NCBI RefSeq assembly: GCF_024868665.1
Contig: NC_079897.1
Location: 3,130,261 to 3,194,260 of the forward strand
Source of the DNA: Triplophysa rosa
Lineage: Eukaryota; Chordata; Actinopteri; Cypriniformes; Nemacheilidae
Reading direction: 5' to 3'
DNA length: 64,000 bases
Shown here one piece after another: positions 62,650-64,000 of the stretch (the first letter of the stretch is position 1; each line of letters begins with the position of its first letter). The notes below the pieces were generated by a model. That model was not told the origin of the DNA and made no database searches. It saw nothing but the letters and a program-made list of their open reading frames with translations. A program made the translations under genes and the position numbers.

Positions 62650-63157
62650 TGACGCGTTTCGTCAGGGCGAGTGACGTCATTACGTCAGAGCGTAAGAGAA
62701 TCGGTGAACCGGTCTTTTGAACCAAGGAATTATAGGACACTTAGCTCACTGAAGAAACTGGCAACTGTAGTAGCTTTTTCAGTTGAAAGGACATCAAGAG
62801 AAACAGCAAAAAAGTTCATTAGAAAAGTGAGGAAAGGATGGAGGGTTTTCAGAAATCTGCATTTATGAATGAAGTATTTAGCAACTTCAAAAAGGTTGTT
62901 AACTAAGTAATGTTGTGAACAATCTTTCTTAAGCACACCACACCTAATTTGCTTGTATTCAAACGCGCATTTAAAAGCTTTTTTTCGAACGTTGTTACGT
63001 CACCATGTCAGCTCTTATCAGCAGATCAGCATTTTCAGTCAGTGAGAAATCGAGCAGCTGTTGAGAGTAGTTCACAGTTTTATCTCTCGCGCACTTGCCT
63101 GGGAACGTTGCGGTCACAGGAATTGTCACCGTGGAACCAGTACAGGTCAAGTTCACA
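62650..63157 (+). promoter_or_regulatory. Candidate promoter and 5' region of the right-edge gene
   Basis: A double CRE-type block GTGACGTCATTACGTCAG lies at 62671-62688, and another TTACGTCACC at about 62995. The frame at 62671-62868 is open and includes RNYRTLSSLKKLATVVAFSV, but has no known family; it may be leader sequence. The segment just before the ATG at 63158 is CpG-bearing. Confidence 0.4.
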
Positions 63158-64000
63158 ATGTCCGAAGTGACTACAAACGGTATGTAACCATCTTTCAAAC
63201 TCTATCGGTATTTAGACAAACAGCGTTAAACTTTATTTTTAGAGATTTGTGCATCGTTTTAAGTCAAAGTCTAAAAATAACACTAGAAAGTGTTTTACAT
63301 GTTTTAATTTCCATAAACGTGCGACAAACAGAGGAATTTATGCGTAAATGTTTCCCCCCACGCATGACAACATGTATAAACGTGTATTTGTGTGATTGTG
63401 TGTAGTGTACCGAAAGCTGTGTCTGTTTACATCAGTACGATACACTGCAGCTGTTACTTTTATGTGGCATTAAAATGTTCATATTCGTTTTATGATTTAT
63501 CAATTATTTAACAAATACTTTGTCAATAATCGATAAATATTCCTGAAAATATACATCTCTAGTAAATGCACATTTCTGCAAGTCAATATAATGAGAAAAT
63601 TGAACATTAAATATGAAAAATGTTAGATTGAAAACTGTTTCTATGAAGTTAAATCTCTAACCTTACAGTATATGTCTAGATATTTATTAAAAATGACATT
63701 AAAAACTAGCATTACCTGTGGTTTATAATATATCAGGTCACTGTCAAAGGTTCTCTTTTGTCTTATGAGCCAAATACACAATCATTTCCTTATGCTGTTT
63801 TATTAAGTAACATGTTCATCGCTTATGTTTGGTCTGAGATGTTTTAATAGTTTACTGTTTGTTGTTTTGTGTGTTGTAGATCAACATGCCAGAGGCACAT
63901 GTAGAAAATGTGGCTTCTTCAAGAAAGAATGTGATGATGCAGTAAAGGTTTGCTGCTGCCACGAGACCAGAGTGGAGATCATTGATCCTCCGCTGCTGCC
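63158..64000 (+). CDS. Unrecognised cysteine-rich protein, 5' part only
   Basis: Exon 1 is 63158-63179 (MSEVTTN, donor GTATGT). Exon 2 starts at 63880 after TGTTGTAG and stays open to the window end. The start of the protein reads MSEVTTNDQHARGTCRKCGF then FKKECDDAVKVCCCHE. The CxxC...C...CCC spacing suggests a small metal-binding or disulfide-rich module, but I recognise no family. The splice phase agrees across the intron. Exon 2 and the preceding intron are duplicated at 59873-60166. The gene continues beyond the window. Confidence 0.55.

Overview
This is vertebrate nuclear DNA, most likely from a cyprinid or related teleost fish. The genes are split by GT-AG introns, the intergenic DNA is AT-rich and crowded with fish-type repeats (L2/CR1 LINEs, Tc1, hAT and foldback MITEs, a tRNA-derived SINE), and there are two assembly gaps (42967-43066 and 48390-48500) plus a single N at 57888.

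Left third (1-24 kb): four housekeeping-type genes, all on the minus strand. They are a Rab11a-like small GTPase (exons 8955 to 4122), rab25 (15703 to 11282), lamtor2 (17984 to 16581) and ubqln4 (23901 to 20104). All four were rebuilt exon by exon with consistent splice phases, giving 215, 211, 125 and 597 residues. RAB25, LAMTOR2 and UBQLN4 are neighbours on human 1q22, so this is a conserved block. The Rab11-like gene next to rab25 has the same internal exon sizes (196, 194 and 81 bp) and looks like an old tandem duplicate. Facing polyadenylation signals near 1.5 kb suggest a convergent gene just off the left edge.

Middle (25-42 kb): two plus-strand MS4A-like four-transmembrane genes. The first lacks its TM2/TM3 exons and the second has all four TM exons. 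An orphan copy of the first gene's leader exon and intron lies about 16 kb downstream (41.66-42.14 kb). Between them sit a secreted bacterial-type phosphatidylinositol-specific phospholipase C gene (33261-35194) and, about 20 bp after its stop codon, an apparently complete Tc1-type transposon (35214-36434) with an intact 346-residue transposase. These are followed by an L2 LINE that has a 16-bp minisatellite at its 5' end and is broken by a hAT element that itself contains a solo-LTR-like insertion.

Right third (42-64 kb): mostly transposon debris, with three more L2 pieces and several MITEs. It also holds isolated exon fragments: a BET bromodomain exon, a protein-kinase glycine-loop exon and a decayed retroviral envelope-like stretch. 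At the right edge is the start of an unrecognised cysteine-rich protein gene. Its 5' region has also been copied, without its promoter and first exon, about 3-4 kb upstream.

The left-hand genes act in membrane traffic and protein quality control (recycling endosome Rabs, the lysosomal Ragulator subunit LAMTOR2, and the ubiquitin shuttle ubiquilin-4). I see no operon-like or novel defence system. The most unusual items are the secreted bacterial-type PI-PLC, the truncated MS4A gene with its orphan leader, the intact Tc1 element, and a MITE family whose 4-bp target duplications can be read directly.
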